This document shows positions 54,762 to 64,000 of a stretch of 64,000 bases of DNA, piece after piece (position 1 is the first letter of the stretch; the number at the start of each line of letters is the position of its first letter). The stretch comes from Symbiodinium natans (taxonomy: Eukaryota; Sar; Dinophyceae; Suessiales; Symbiodiniaceae): assembly GCA_905221605.1 (NCBI GenBank), contig CAJNDS010000173.1, positions 124,001 to 188,000 of the forward strand. Direction: 5' to 3'. The notes under the pieces are model-generated. The model was given only the letters and a program-made list of their open reading frames with translations. It had not been told where the DNA came from and ran no database searches. The position numbers were made by a program, and so were the translations under genes.

Positions 54762-55241
54762 AGGATGACAGCCAGCGTCGGGGGAAGAATCAGGGATTGA
54801 GAGTCAGATGCGATTGACTAGTGCTTGGGATTTCAGATGATTTCAGCCGCATGTCAGCTAGGTTCGGTTGGGAAACAACTCCTAGTCCCATGCTCCAAGC
54901 CCTCAACCCTAGAATACTATACAACTCGTACAGTAGAAGTTGAACCGTGATTGTCATGATTGCTCCCACTTTTCAAGACTTTCATTTTTTGAACACGCGC
55001 TGGAGCGTGGCTTTGGATTCTTCTCCCACGTGCTACCTTGGGGTGGCACTGCAATTGGCGGTGCAGCATGCACGAAGCAATGTGTGAGGCTGAGTCGGAA
55101 GATGGTACCGCAGAGGGCATATGTGGGCAGTGAGACGACTTGTATCACCTTCCTTGCTCCCCTTCTCTGAACTTGCACATTGCTGATCAGCTCGATACTT
55201 TAGCTGGCTGCTGTCCTGTGATTTGAAAATGTACCGGCTCT

Positions 55242-55607
55242 GTGCATGCCGAAAGGCGCAACACAGATGCCAAATCGGGAATGTTGCCTGAAAGCGACTG
55301 GGCTGCTGTCCCACAGACATTAGTGGAACGGGAAAGGCGGCATCGAATGCTTGAGATGCAGCAGCAAGGTGCATGCAGGCATGCAGGAAGGGTGGAAGCT
55401 CGCGTTTGCAAGGACCTGCGTGACCTCGACGCTGTTGAAGTGGAGCAGATGCCAGAGGTAGCCTTTCTGTGCAAGCTGCAAGTGGGTGTCGCCATGCCCA
55501 AGCGAGTTCCGATTGTGGAAGGCAAAGCGTCAGCGTTTGCCAGGGCCCCACTGCCAAACGTCCGGTGTCTCACAGACCTGAGGTGCATGTTCGGGAAGCA
55601 GTTGTAG
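55242..55607 (+). CDS. open frame with helical core, probable terminal exon
   Basis: The frame encodes PQTLVERERRHRMLEMQQQG, GRVEARVCKDLRDLDAVEVE and KRVPIVEGKASAFARAPLPN, and stops at TAG. A GTAGCC site after EQMPE could split it. Charge-rich helices followed by a basic segment look real. Family unknown. The reverse 185-codon frame is judged a shadow. Confidence 0.45.
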   Translation: MHAERRNTDAKSGMLPESDWAAVPQTLVERERRHRMLEMQQQGACRHAGRVEARVCKDLRDLDAVEVEQMPEVAFLCKLQVGVAMPKRVPIVEGKASAFARAPLPNVRCLTDLRCMFGKQL

Positions 55608-57221
55608 TTGCTCCCTCCCAGGTTTCTCAAATCCGAACCCCCTAAGCCTGTCTTCGTTTCTTCACGTTGCAACCGTTCGGCTGGACTTGTGGCCCTGTCA
55701 AGGTGATGACACATGCTGCTTCCGGCGTATGGCTGCGAAAACATGCCGAGTTCGCCATGTGCATCATGCCTCGCTGGACTTCCCGCAATCCAGCACCTTT
55801 GCGCAACAAGACGGTTTTGCAGGCTGGAAGATCACGAGATTCAGGCTTGTTCCTCACATCCAGCCGCCTCCTCGACATTCCTGCGGGAGTTTGCACCCTT
55901 TGCACCGTATGCACCCGGAGCATCCTGAAGCTGCGCATGACTAAAAAGGCTAGTTCCCATATTTATGTTTTGATGTTATGACTTCGTGGATGTTTGTGTG
56001 CGTCGTGCATGACAGCTGAGCTTCAGGCAAGGGATTCGCTGGTGCTGCGTGTTCTACCTGTCGCAGTGTCCTCAGCACGAAGTACACTCTGTTCTTGAAA
56101 CATTGGCCGGCATTGGTTGATAGTCCATGGTTCATGCTGAGAACTGAGAACGTCTCATGCGCGTGGCTTAGGTTAGTGATGCTGCAGGCCCCAGCTACAG
56201 AGCTGCGACAGCACGTGCTGTTAATCTAACTGTACGATTGCCGATGGTAGCCATTAACCATTGCCAGGCAGTGGCAGCCGCTTCGTTCCAGCCTCTTGGT
56301 GTTTGATCGGCTTTAGTACTGACCCGAACCGTTGCTGTATTGAGCAGCACGCATCAGACCATTGGGTTTTTAGGCAAGTCCATGAGGCAGCTTTTGCGAT
56401 TCACCGTCTTCTGTCAACGTGTCAACCATGCACGCTCCATGCATGCTGCGTCTGATCGAATGGGTGAGATGGCAGAGCAAAGACATGTTCGAAGGGCACT
56501 CTTGTGCGACGAAGGAGTGCAGTAGAACAGTCGTGTGCTTGTGTCCGCAGTTTTCGGGAACGCGCTATAGAGGATCTAGAGAGCCGGCCAGAAGTGCATG
56601 CCGCGCTGTGAAACCCGGCTGGCAGCCGAGGCCCATGTTCAACTTGGTGTTCTTCTCCCTCCGGGCCTGCCGGCTGTTGCGTCTGTCTGCGTTGCTGAAA
56701 TCATGGCATCTCCAAAGCAACTTAGCCCCTTCACTGCGGCCAAGCTTACTGGCTCAGGCAGTTGACGATGGCATCTTACAGCTAGTAGCTCATGTGACTC
56801 ATGCGTTAGCGAAGTTTCCGGTGCATGATGATGATGGGGCTTGATGTAATGGGGCTTGATGTCAGCTTGACGGAAGCTTACTAGGAGCTTCATATGTACT
56901 TCATAGAGCTTTGGCACCGGGCACCGCTTGACTGCGCCACATGTGACGTCATCTCGGGCGAGAGCGGCGCTTGCCGTGGCAAAGCGATCCCGTCGAATTC
57001 CTTCACATGCTGCTTTTCTGTGGGGAATGCAGGCCTTTGCTGTGAGTTTTAGCAGGCGCAATGAGTTCAAATGAGTCCTCGTAGGAAGGGGGGAAGTGCA
57101 GGTGCCCACTATCAGCCTCCGGAGCTTCTTTGAGGCCCGAAGTCCGGTAAGTCCGGCAAGTCCGGCAAGTCCGGTACGTGAGTGCGTTTTTTTGGGCTTC
57201 GTTTTGGTGTTCGAAGTTCAG
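55608..57221. other. weak fragments only
   Basis: A fragment near 56550-56610 (FRERAIEDLESRPEVHAAL) and one near 57101-57147 (VPTISLRSFFEARS, ending at GTAAGT) look like small exons; the latter may be the first exon of the dioxygenase gene. A reverse frame of 156 codons (56639-57109) has no motif. Confidence 0.35.
57141..57176. repeat. 9-bp tandem repeat (AGTCCGGCA)
   Basis: Four copies of AGTCCGGYA lie directly after a possible exon end and contain GTAAGT in the first unit. Confidence 0.8.
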
Positions 57222-60016
57222 CAGGCCGAGGCCCAGTGCACGACCTTGGAGGAAGCCGAACCTCGCAGAGTCTCACATAGTCTCACAGAGCAGAGACTCC
57301 GTGTACGAAAACCGCAGGAGCTCGGCAGCAACTTGCAAGTTCTTGATCTCGCCGGCCAGCTGCGGAAAGCCTGCGAAGAGGTGCAACACACAGAGATGGC
57401 AAAAGAAATATCGCCGTAAGTGAGGCGAAAGGTGTCAAACGGTGGACAAAAAACCAATGGCAAGCAAAGCGTCGAAGAAAGTTGCGATTACTCCGTGATC
57501 ACAGGTTGGCTTCTTCGTCGTGACCGACCATGGCGTGAGCGAATCCTTGATGGAAGGTCAGAAGCAAAGGTACCCACAGCAAGGCCTGAAGTCCTGGTCG
57601 AAGAAGTATGGTGTGCTGAGGCTTCCGGCAGGAGTGTACAACCTTCTTCAGCCGCAGCCCACAATCGAATGTGCCCTCCCAGCATGATTATAGGACTATT
57701 ATAGGCTTCTCTCCCAAGTTGTCCTGCTCTAGCAGTGGCGCGTTCCGCGCTTCCTCGGGTTGGTTACATGTGTTCACACGAATTTTGGTCGTCTGGTGCA
57801 TCTTGGCAGGCTAAGCATGGTCTGCGGTACGGACAGCCGGTTTGTCTGGTTGGACTACGCCAGACTCTGAACAGAGCATGTTTCTTTTTGTGTAAACAGC
57901 AAACGGACCATTCTGTGCATAGCAGCCCATGCGGTTGTGAGTCCGTGACTTCGAAGAGCCCTGTTTAGCAACAAAGCTTCACAGAGTTCAGCTTTCGAGA
58001 GGTTCCCGCTGAACCCGGAAATGATGCTGGCGGCTGAGAGTAGGGAGAGCAGGGGCAGCATGGTGTACCATGTGACCTGCAATTTCGCTGGATCGTTGTA
58101 ATTGTCAGGATCGAAGCAGCTACTCCCTGGGGCCAGTGCAGGGCCGAGGTAGCCTGCCTTGGCAGTTGGACCGTAAGGCGGGAGCCGCAGGTGATTTCTG
58201 AACATTTCTGATAAAGCACCAACCAGGTAGCCCATCTTTGTCAGGAACTTGCAGATGCGTGGGCGAAGTACTACGTGTGGACCTCGGCTAGTTCCGCTAC
58301 GTCCCCACGTTGTCACGCTTCACACAGAGGCCGCCATGGAGGGCCTGGTCGCTGTACTCATGCGGCTCTTCGCCCTGGCCATGCAGCTTCCAGCCACTCG
58401 ATTTCTTTCTTAACTTTATGTGTCATGAGACAACTTCATGACGCCATATGCATCACGCAACAAATCAACTAGTACTCTTCGTCCATCAGATTGTGAGTTG
58501 CCTCTTACTTACGAGGGTACCGCATATCTAGGGTCATCCATGTGTTTGTGTTCGTGTTGGTCTTACTAGGCCTTGGCGTGTCTTCTCGCGCCGAGATCGA
58601 TGCCTTTGCCACTGCCTTGGAAGGGCACCGGTCATCGATGCGGGCGATCCTCTATCCTCGTGTCGCTGAGGAGCCCGGGGGGCTAACCGGCTGCCAGCTG
58701 CTAGTGCTGAAGCTTTAAGAGCACCGTTCAGCTTTGGCTTCGGCAGGAAGATCTACAAGCTGAAGGAGCAGTCGTCAGGTCGCTGGGTCCTCGGACTTTA
58801 TGTCATGTGAGCCTGCAGATTTCTTCCGCTAAGGCCAGGGCACACAGACTGGGGCTGCGTCACGGTCGCCTTGGCAGCAGTTTGCTTTGTGAGATCTCCC
58901 TGAAGATTCTTTTTTCCTGGGGGCTTTCCTGCAGACATGTGCGGTGATAAAACGGTGCTGTGTGTTTTCGATTGTTTTCGTGCATTTATGCCTGCACGGG
59001 AGGGAAGCGGCAGACGTCACCAGGATCATCTATCCATGATTCCCCCGCGATGCGCTTGCTCTTTTTATCCCTAGGCTACTCCTGGGTCTAGAGTATGTTT
59101 GGGGTTTTGTAGGCGAGCCGGTAGCTTTGTGACATGTCAGGCGTGATTTCGGGGGTCGGGGGGGATGGGGTGCGGTTGAACAGGATGGGGTGGGGCGCTT
59201 CGCCTTCGCAGCAAGGGCACCTGCTGGAACTTCCCAAAAGCCCAAAAAGCCCTACCCTCCACACCTAGAGTTCTGTCGGCCCCCGCCCCCCCCCCCCCCC
59301 CCCCACCTCCCCCCTCCCCCCAGTTTTGAGCTTCTTTGCAAGTCAGTGCTTCAAAGGTGCTGAGATGTGCTGAGGCACTGTAGACAAGAGGAATGCAAGA
59401 AAGCTGCAACAGAGATGCAAGGTTCTCTTGCCAGATCCAGAGATAGCGGGCTTGGAGGTGTGTGACAAGGCTGGGAGTCAGTACGGGGTACGCAGCGTGT
59501 GACTGGGAGGTCTGAGTTTAAGAGCCGAGCCTTTTCCAATACAGAGTACCCCACCTCCCGCGACGCTTTTCTATGTTTGCTTTGGTCCTTACTAGCTCTC
59601 TCTTGCTCGTGTTTGTATCATTATAATTTCTCTCTCTCTCTCTCTTCTCTCTCCAGTCTGTCAGTCTCTCTGAGTTTCTCTCTCTTTTTGAGGCTGTCTA
59701 CTCGTGGTCTCTACTTTATCTGTCTCCCTCTCCCTCGCTTCTCGGAGACAGGATGGCTGTTGGTTGCCACTGCGAGCAGAGCGAGGAGGGCTGGTGGTCA
59801 ACCTGGGCGGCTTGATTCGTCTATATTCGTCTTGCTTTGAGCTTTGTTATACTTTGTTGTTGTTTGAACACAATGAACACAATGAACAATCCCTTCGCAC
59901 ATCCATAAAGGGCATTGGAAACCCTAAGCCTTCGAAGCGCTGGACAGCTCAGGTGAGCTGCTGCAGTGGTGGACTGGCGGCAAGTGGCTGGCGACACCAC
60001 ACAGGGTCATCGCAAG
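57222..60016 (+). CDS. 2-oxoglutarate/Fe(II) dioxygenase, isopenicillin-N-synthase-like (multi-exon)
   Basis: Exons in order are 57222-57380 (LQVLDLAGQLRKACEE), 57505-57556 (VGFFVVTDHGVSESLME), a gap, from 58330 (EGLVAVLMRLFALA), 58570-58689 (SSMRAILYPRVAEEPGGLTG), 58839-58864 (HTDWGCVT), 59422-59487 (PEIAGLEVCDKAG), 59752-59806 (GGLVVNLG) and 59953-60016 (ELLQWWTGGKWLATPHRV). The last five join in exact phase. This is the DIOX_N plus 2OG-FeII_Oxy order of plant and fungal dioxygenases. The iron ligands are the His and Asp of HTD and the His of PHRV. The 2OG-binding RxS was not found, so at least one 3' exon is missing. Donors are GT or GC; acceptors are AG|G from the second exon on. It likely oxidises a small molecule; the substrate is unknown. 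Confidence 0.82.
57855..58316 (-). CDS. antisense ORF inside a dioxygenase intron, membrane-like
   Basis: The reverse strand is open for 153 codons and reads MGYLVGALSEMFRNHLRLPP, AGYLGPALAPGSSCFDPDNY and MLPLLSLLSAASIISGF. It looks like real protein with one hydrophobic helix. It falls in the unfilled gap between dioxygenase exons, where the + strand offers no good exon. It may be a nested antisense gene or a decayed copy. Family unknown. Confidence 0.4.
   Translation of the reverse strand: MTTWGRSGTSRGPHVVLRPRICKFLTKMGYLVGALSEMFRNHLRLPPYGPTAKAGYLGPALAPGSSCFDPDNYNDPAKLQVTWYTMLPLLSLLSAASIISGFSGNLSKAELCEALLLNRALRSHGLTTAWAAMHRMVRLLFTQKETCSVQSLA
59278..59325. repeat. C-rich tract
   Basis: Nearly pure C over about 45 bases, including an unbroken run near 20. 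It lies within a dioxygenase intron. Poly-Gly frames on the reverse strand are artefacts. Confidence 0.85.
59620..59735. repeat. CT-rich microsatellite, intronic
   Basis: TCTC runs, interrupted by short other words, lead into the acceptor at 59751. The tract doubles as the polypyrimidine stretch of that intron. Confidence 0.8.
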
Positions 60017-60980
60017 GCATGCTCTGATCATGCCATAACATGATATACTCTTTCCCAGCCGGCAAGCTTGCGGGGACCTTGAAATCTTCGCAGATGTCGA
60101 GTCTTGCCCATGCGGCCTGTCTTGCCGTGTGCTAGTCTATACGAGGGCAAGAAGTTTAGAAGGGCAAGAAATGCCAGAACAGAAAAAGTAGGTCTAGACC
60201 TGCCTGGTCGGTCTTGCCAGTGGTGTTGCCCGTTTCGTGCCTCTGGCCTGCTGCCCCTCTGGCACACTCTGAAGCGCCCTTAACAACAACTCCCGAAGTC
60301 TTCCGCATGGAGCTGCCTCATTCTCAGGGCACTGATAGCATTTGAAAACATGTCGCTGTAGTTCCCCAAACAGTCTAATGTTGGGGTTCTGATTTCATTT
60401 AAGGATCGCCGACATTCTGAGGACTGTTGCCGGGTTCCTGGACTCCTCGTCTCCCTTCGTCTCCCTTTGTCTCCCTTCGTCTCCCTTTGTCTCCCGTTGT
60501 CTCCAGCGTTTCTTTGACGTGCCTTTGACTGTTTGGGGTCTTCGGTGGTGTAATTGGGCTGAGCATGAGGCTGATGGCATAGTCGGAGCAGACAGGATGA
60601 TCGTAAGAACTGTGCCAGGCCGGAAAGTGCGGGCGATCGCTTGTCCTGCCCGTGCGCATGCAAACGGTTTTTCTGTCAGTCAGCAACCTGGACCACTTCA
60701 GTTGGTTGCTTTGACTCGGCACCAGGTACTTCGGGCTTGTCAATCGCCAGACGCTTCTGCGACCTTTGCTGGCAGACTCGACAGGTCAGGTGCCGTCAGT
60801 TTCGTGATCCAGTCGAGTTTATTTTGAGTTGTACTGGGGGAAGGAGACGACGTCGAGCCCTCGGTGACTGCAGGCGAGTTCTTTCAGTCCCACGAAAAGT
60901 ACATCAGGCTGCGCTGCATTGCATGAGCTTGCGGAGCACAGTCGATCGACACTGGACTCGGAAATGGCGATTTGTTGCAG
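60017..60980. other. region after the dioxygenase, weak frames
   Basis: The missing last dioxygenase exon should lie here or beyond, but I could not find it. A piece near 60730-60820 (RRFCDLCWQTRQVRCRQF) has a paired-Cys look; the frames around it overlap heavily. Confidence 0.35.
60445..60506. repeat. 10-bp minisatellite (GTCTCCCTTY)
   Basis: About six copies of GTCTCCCTTC or GTCTCCCTTT alternate in sequence. Confidence 0.9.
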
Positions 60981-61074
60981 GCCCTGGCAAGAACGCTGGA
61001 AAAATTGTGGAGAAAAAAGATGCGACGTGTGAAGAAGCGTGAAGGGCGTTCCCAGAGTAGTGGCTGGACTTGAC
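60981..61074 (+). CDS. short basic exon, unknown
   Basis: From a GCAG|G acceptor the frame encodes ALARTLEKLWRKKMRRVKKR then Gly/Ser, and stops at TGA. It is a strongly basic amphipathic helix and may be a terminal exon. No partner exon is identified. Confidence 0.35.
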
Positions 61075-61602
61075 AAGCCTCTTGAACGGTACCGCTCCTG
61101 TGCATGGCCATATCTGGCAATGCTCCTCTCAAAGCGCAGGTGACAATCTACCTATGCATCATCTTTGCACTGAACTACAGCTTGCAGACCATGGTCTGGA
61201 CCCCGTCGGACAAGCATGGCTCTGCACGCTTGAATGCATGATGGTGCGCGATCCCAGTTCTGTGTGTTCAGTTTTCAAGCATCTATGTTTGCGGCTGCAG
61301 GGCCAGATAGTCTAAGAGTCTAAGACGCAGCTTTGCCTGTGCTACTCTTGTAACACTTGCGGGCTCCGCAGTCTCTGTAAATGCAAGAGACCACACGACG
61401 GCACAAGACCATCTTTTCTGTGCTTGGCAACCGAACTCTCAGCACGATCAAGACTTGACAGCTTCCCCAATGTGTACCGAAGGCGTACGGCATGGAAGTG
61501 TGGGCCTCAGCATTGCTCCCCATTCCTGTGCAGGTGTAAGGGGTGCCATGGTTAGGCACCGTTAGGGGACTTAGCCGAGTCTAGGTAGTCCGTTGACTTG
61601 TC

Positions 61603-61788
61603 GTGTCTGCGTCCAGAATCTGCCACAGCTTTCGCCGACACTGGCATGCTGCCATGATCCGCCATGGATGTGGTCCGCACTGGACTTCTGAAGCCCTGAA
61701 CTGCTGGCCCGTGCTGTGGCAGGGCCTACAGTTCTGTGCGATGGCTGTCTTGTTCTACAGGAAGCACGAGGCCCTGACACGCAGTCAG
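61603..61788 (+). CDS. exon with one hydrophobic segment, unknown
   Basis: The frame encodes RICHSFRRHWHAAMIRHGCG, then LNCWPVLWQGLQFCAMAVLF and YRKHEALTRSQ before a GTAGTC donor. The Trp/Cys-rich helix suggests a membrane-associated protein. It may belong with the next exon candidates on the same strand. Family unknown. Confidence 0.4.
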
Positions 61789-62082
61789 GTAGTCGTAGCT
61801 GGTGTTTATGATATTCCTGTGTGACGAGACTTGAATTTCAGGAAAACATGCTGTGGCCAGCAAGGGGCAGCAAGGAACTGATGTCAAACACAAAAGGTTG
61901 CAGCTTCAACTTTGTAAGTTATCAAGTTAGGATAGCACAAGAATGGCAAGTCAAAGTTGGTCCGTGGCTGTGTAGGCGCTGCTTCGCTTCCGCTCGGTTT
62001 ACTACTTGATGCTCTTCCGGCCTTTGGCAGCAGTCTCAGTCCAGCCGAGTCACCGCGAAGGCGACAGTTGCAAGTATACCAG

Positions 62083-62166
62083 GTGCTCGCCACCATCCAG
62101 CTAAATCTCTTGACCGAGATTGACACACAGTGGGTGGTGTATTGCCTTAAGGAGGCCTGCAGATGA
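62083..62166 (+). CDS. candidate terminal exon, unknown
   Basis: An AG|G acceptor opens VLATIQLNLLTEIDTQWVVY followed by CLKEACR and a TGA stop. Hydrophobic and helical, it fits a membrane protein. A possible partner upstream (61980-62060) reads LRFRSVYYLMLFRPLAAVSV in another phase. Confidence 0.4.
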   Translation: MLATIQLNLLTEIDTQWVVYCLKEACR

Positions 62167-62594
62167 CTCCGACGATTTCGCTCTCCCTCGTTCTTTTCTC
62201 GTCTATTCTGTCACCCTCTCCTCTTGTGGGGCCAGAGAAGCGCGCTGCGTTGCAAGCAACGTTGTCGCTGTGCTGTGTATTGCAATGCATTCCAGTACGA
62301 GAGGTGATGTGAACTTAGCTCAGACAAGTGTTCGCAGCGCATCTTGCGAGGCTTCCCTCTGGTACATATACTGGCAACTTCTCCTCGCCGTCCAGCCCTT
62401 TTACAGCCCAGCACGCAGTTGCTCTCGCTCAAGTCTACAAGCCCTTGAAGTCTCACGACTAGTGACAGTGATATTTCTCTACTCCGAGCACCAAGGAGCA
62501 GACTTGTTCATGGATTTCGCGAGCGCTGCACTTAATGACTTCACCGAATCACTACAAGTTGCTCTTTGTGTGTGTTCGTTTGTCCTATACGCAG

Positions 62595-62867
62595 GTGGTA
62601 CTCTGCACGGAAATGTGGAGTCGAGAGAGTCGGGGTCACCGGCACCCGTGCGCCAAGGTGGAGAAGGCTCTGAGTTCTTATGTAGTCATTTCGGCTTCAG
62701 CTCAGGAAACAGACAGGCTGACAGTGGTCAAGCCAGCGTCTCTCGAGCATCCACTTCGGGACGAAGGTGTTACAGCCCAAACTTGCACGCAGGACAATGG
62801 GAGGAGTTTGCAAGAGCCCACGCGAACCGCGTGGCGGCTTGGCGCCTGGGAACAACGTCGTTTCTAA
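62595..62867 (+). CDS. open frame after AG|G, unknown
   Basis: The frame starts at a GCAG|G acceptor and encodes KVEKALSSYVVISASAQETD and RLTVVKPASLEHPLRDEGVT before a less convincing end. The 275-codon frame overlapping it in another phase (62120-62947) lacks protein character in this part. Family unknown. Confidence 0.4.
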   Translation: MVLCTEMWSRESRGHRHPCAKVEKALSSYVVISASAQETDRLTVVKPASLEHPLRDEGVTAQTCTQDNGRSLQEPTRTAWRLGAWEQRRF

Positions 62868-64000
62868 ACAACAAGATCTGTACATTGTTCTGGGCAGGTC
62901 AACATGGACGGACCTGCGCAACTTCCAGTTGTTCCAATGCCAGGTGAGCCAGGCCGTGTGATGTGTTTCGGGAGGATCTGCACGCAATGTGCTGACCGGC
63001 TGCACACAAATCGCAGGACCTGCCATGTCAAATGTCGATGGAAGCCGTCTTAGATTGGAAGACGTGTCAAATGTGCCGCTGAATCTGCGAATGTCTCCTT
63101 GCTTCAGTTCAGGTTTCCTGATGCTGCAAGCTGCGGTCCAGGCCCCCGCCAAGTGAGATAAGGGTCGAGGTCTGCCCCAGTGTCTGGCTATTTTGGCAGC
63201 AATGCGAACCATGTTCGAACGACTTATTCACACGGTGCCTTTCAGGAATGGACGCCGGGCGAGCTTGCGACTCCCTACTTCCAACTGGCAGACTAACAAA
63301 ACGTCGAGAGTTGGGAACTTCAATTCATTCCTATTCTAATGGGTGGCGAGAGACTATGGGTTGAGAGAGAGCCTTGATTCGATTGGGGGTGAATCGCTCG
63401 ATGGGTTGTTTAGGTTTGGGGGCTAGACTCTAATCTAAATAAACCCGTTAACTCTTCAAACCCACGATGTTGAAACTTTGGAATGCAAACTAACCATACC
63501 CCGAAGTGTTTTTAGTATACAATGATTACTTGGAAAAACGATAAGAATTCTAGCCAAAGATTTTGTTTTTTGTATACACACACTCTAAAACGATAAGGAG
63601 TAGAAACAAACGATTATAATATTCGGGACACTTATTTCCCCACGTGAATTGGGCTTGAAGAATTTGATCATTTGAATATCTGATTATCTACTTTCTTGAT
63701 ATACTATTTTAGTCATATAGATTTATCTCATCTCATCCCTATAAAAGGCTACGGGCTCGACCCCTATTTTCGCTCTGCGGCCGCCCCGTCGGATGCCCCG
63801 CCTCCTCTTCCGGTCCATTTGGCTGCTTGTGAGGGCCTTGCAGGGGGATCCTGAAAATTCCGGGAATTTTAACACTTTTTGTCTAAAAATCCTGGGAATT
63901 TTGGGAATCACCCGGAGCTGAAAATTCCCGGAATTTTAGGAATTGTCCGGATTGAGGTTTGGGCTTGCCGGGTTGGATTTAAGGTTCCAGCGCAACAGTG
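62868..64000. other. gene-poor end with AT-rich block
   Basis: No supported gene. From about 63290 to 63740 the base composition becomes clearly AT-rich, unlike the rest of the window, and includes CTATAAAAGG near 63740. GC-rich sequence resumes near 63770, followed by the palindromes listed next. Confidence 0.6.
63854..63937. repeat. pair of 17-bp palindromes with an imperfect copy between them
   Basis: Positions 63854-63870 read AAAATTCCGGGAATTTT, and 63921-63937 read AAAATTCCCGGAATTTT. Each is a perfect palindrome around one central base, and they are each other's reverse complement. Between them, around 63884-63901, a third, imperfect copy (AAAATCCTGGGAATTTT) is present. Confidence 0.9.

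Noticed and set aside
62120-62947. 275-codon + strand ORF
   Set aside because: Length alone is impressive, but composition changes along it. A different frame between 62595 and 62760 is more protein-like and begins at an AG|G site.

Overview
The window looks like nuclear DNA of a dinoflagellate, probably of the Symbiodiniaceae/Suessiales type; the taxon is inferred. Genes are sparse and split into short exons. Where protein homology fixes exon boundaries, acceptors are almost always AG|G and donors are often GC, once GA, instead of GT. Degenerate TTTAGGG-type telomere-like arrays and many minisatellites lie between genes, nearly all convincing genes are on the + strand, and no bacterial features (operons, Shine-Dalgarno sites, CRISPR) are visible.

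Five loci can be named. (1) 5.7-11.9 kb: a PLP-dependent aminotransferase of the 2-aminoadipate/kynurenine (AADAT) type, rebuilt here from about 14 exons. (2) 9.0-11.7 kb: an intronless 880-residue membrane protein with the two-half FUSC/aromatic-acid-exporter layout, lying entirely inside the last recognised GC-AG intron of (1). (3) 30.9-33.0 kb: a fucosyltransferase-like glycosyltransferase. (4) 36.6-38.3 kb: a two-exon endonuclease/exonuclease/phosphatase (EEP) fold enzyme with two membrane helices inserted in its catalytic domain. (5) 57.2-60.0 kb: a 2-oxoglutarate/Fe(II) dioxygenase rebuilt from at least eight small exons, one of only 26 nt that carries the HxD iron ligand pair.

Between these lie fragments of unrecognised genes: a TM plus Gln-rich gene (16-17.5 kb), an Ala/Gln-rich gene (19.9-20.7), a five-exon gene (25.8-27.2), a multi-exon gene just upstream of the fucosyltransferase (28.8-30.5), helical genes (42.0-42.7 and 43.5-43.9), a Lys/Glu-rich gene with a 38-nt intron (50.1-50.6), a Cys/Trp-containing gene (54.0-54.5) and membrane-protein exons (61.6-62.2). 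Isolated N-terminal leaders (12.3, 24.4 and 39.2 kb) suggest first exons of organelle-targeted or secreted proteins. Reverse-strand candidates at 13.9, 41.6, 44.7, 45.4, 54.6 and 57.9 kb are weaker.

Non-coding structure includes a run of 59 G, nested inverted repeats at 40.6 kb, an 8-bp minisatellite at 48.8 kb, and an AT-rich tail after 63.3 kb followed by two near-identical 17-bp palindromes. Exon edges not tied to a protein family are proposals; a transcript alignment would settle them. No pathway links the named genes, so their adjacency is not evidence of joint function.
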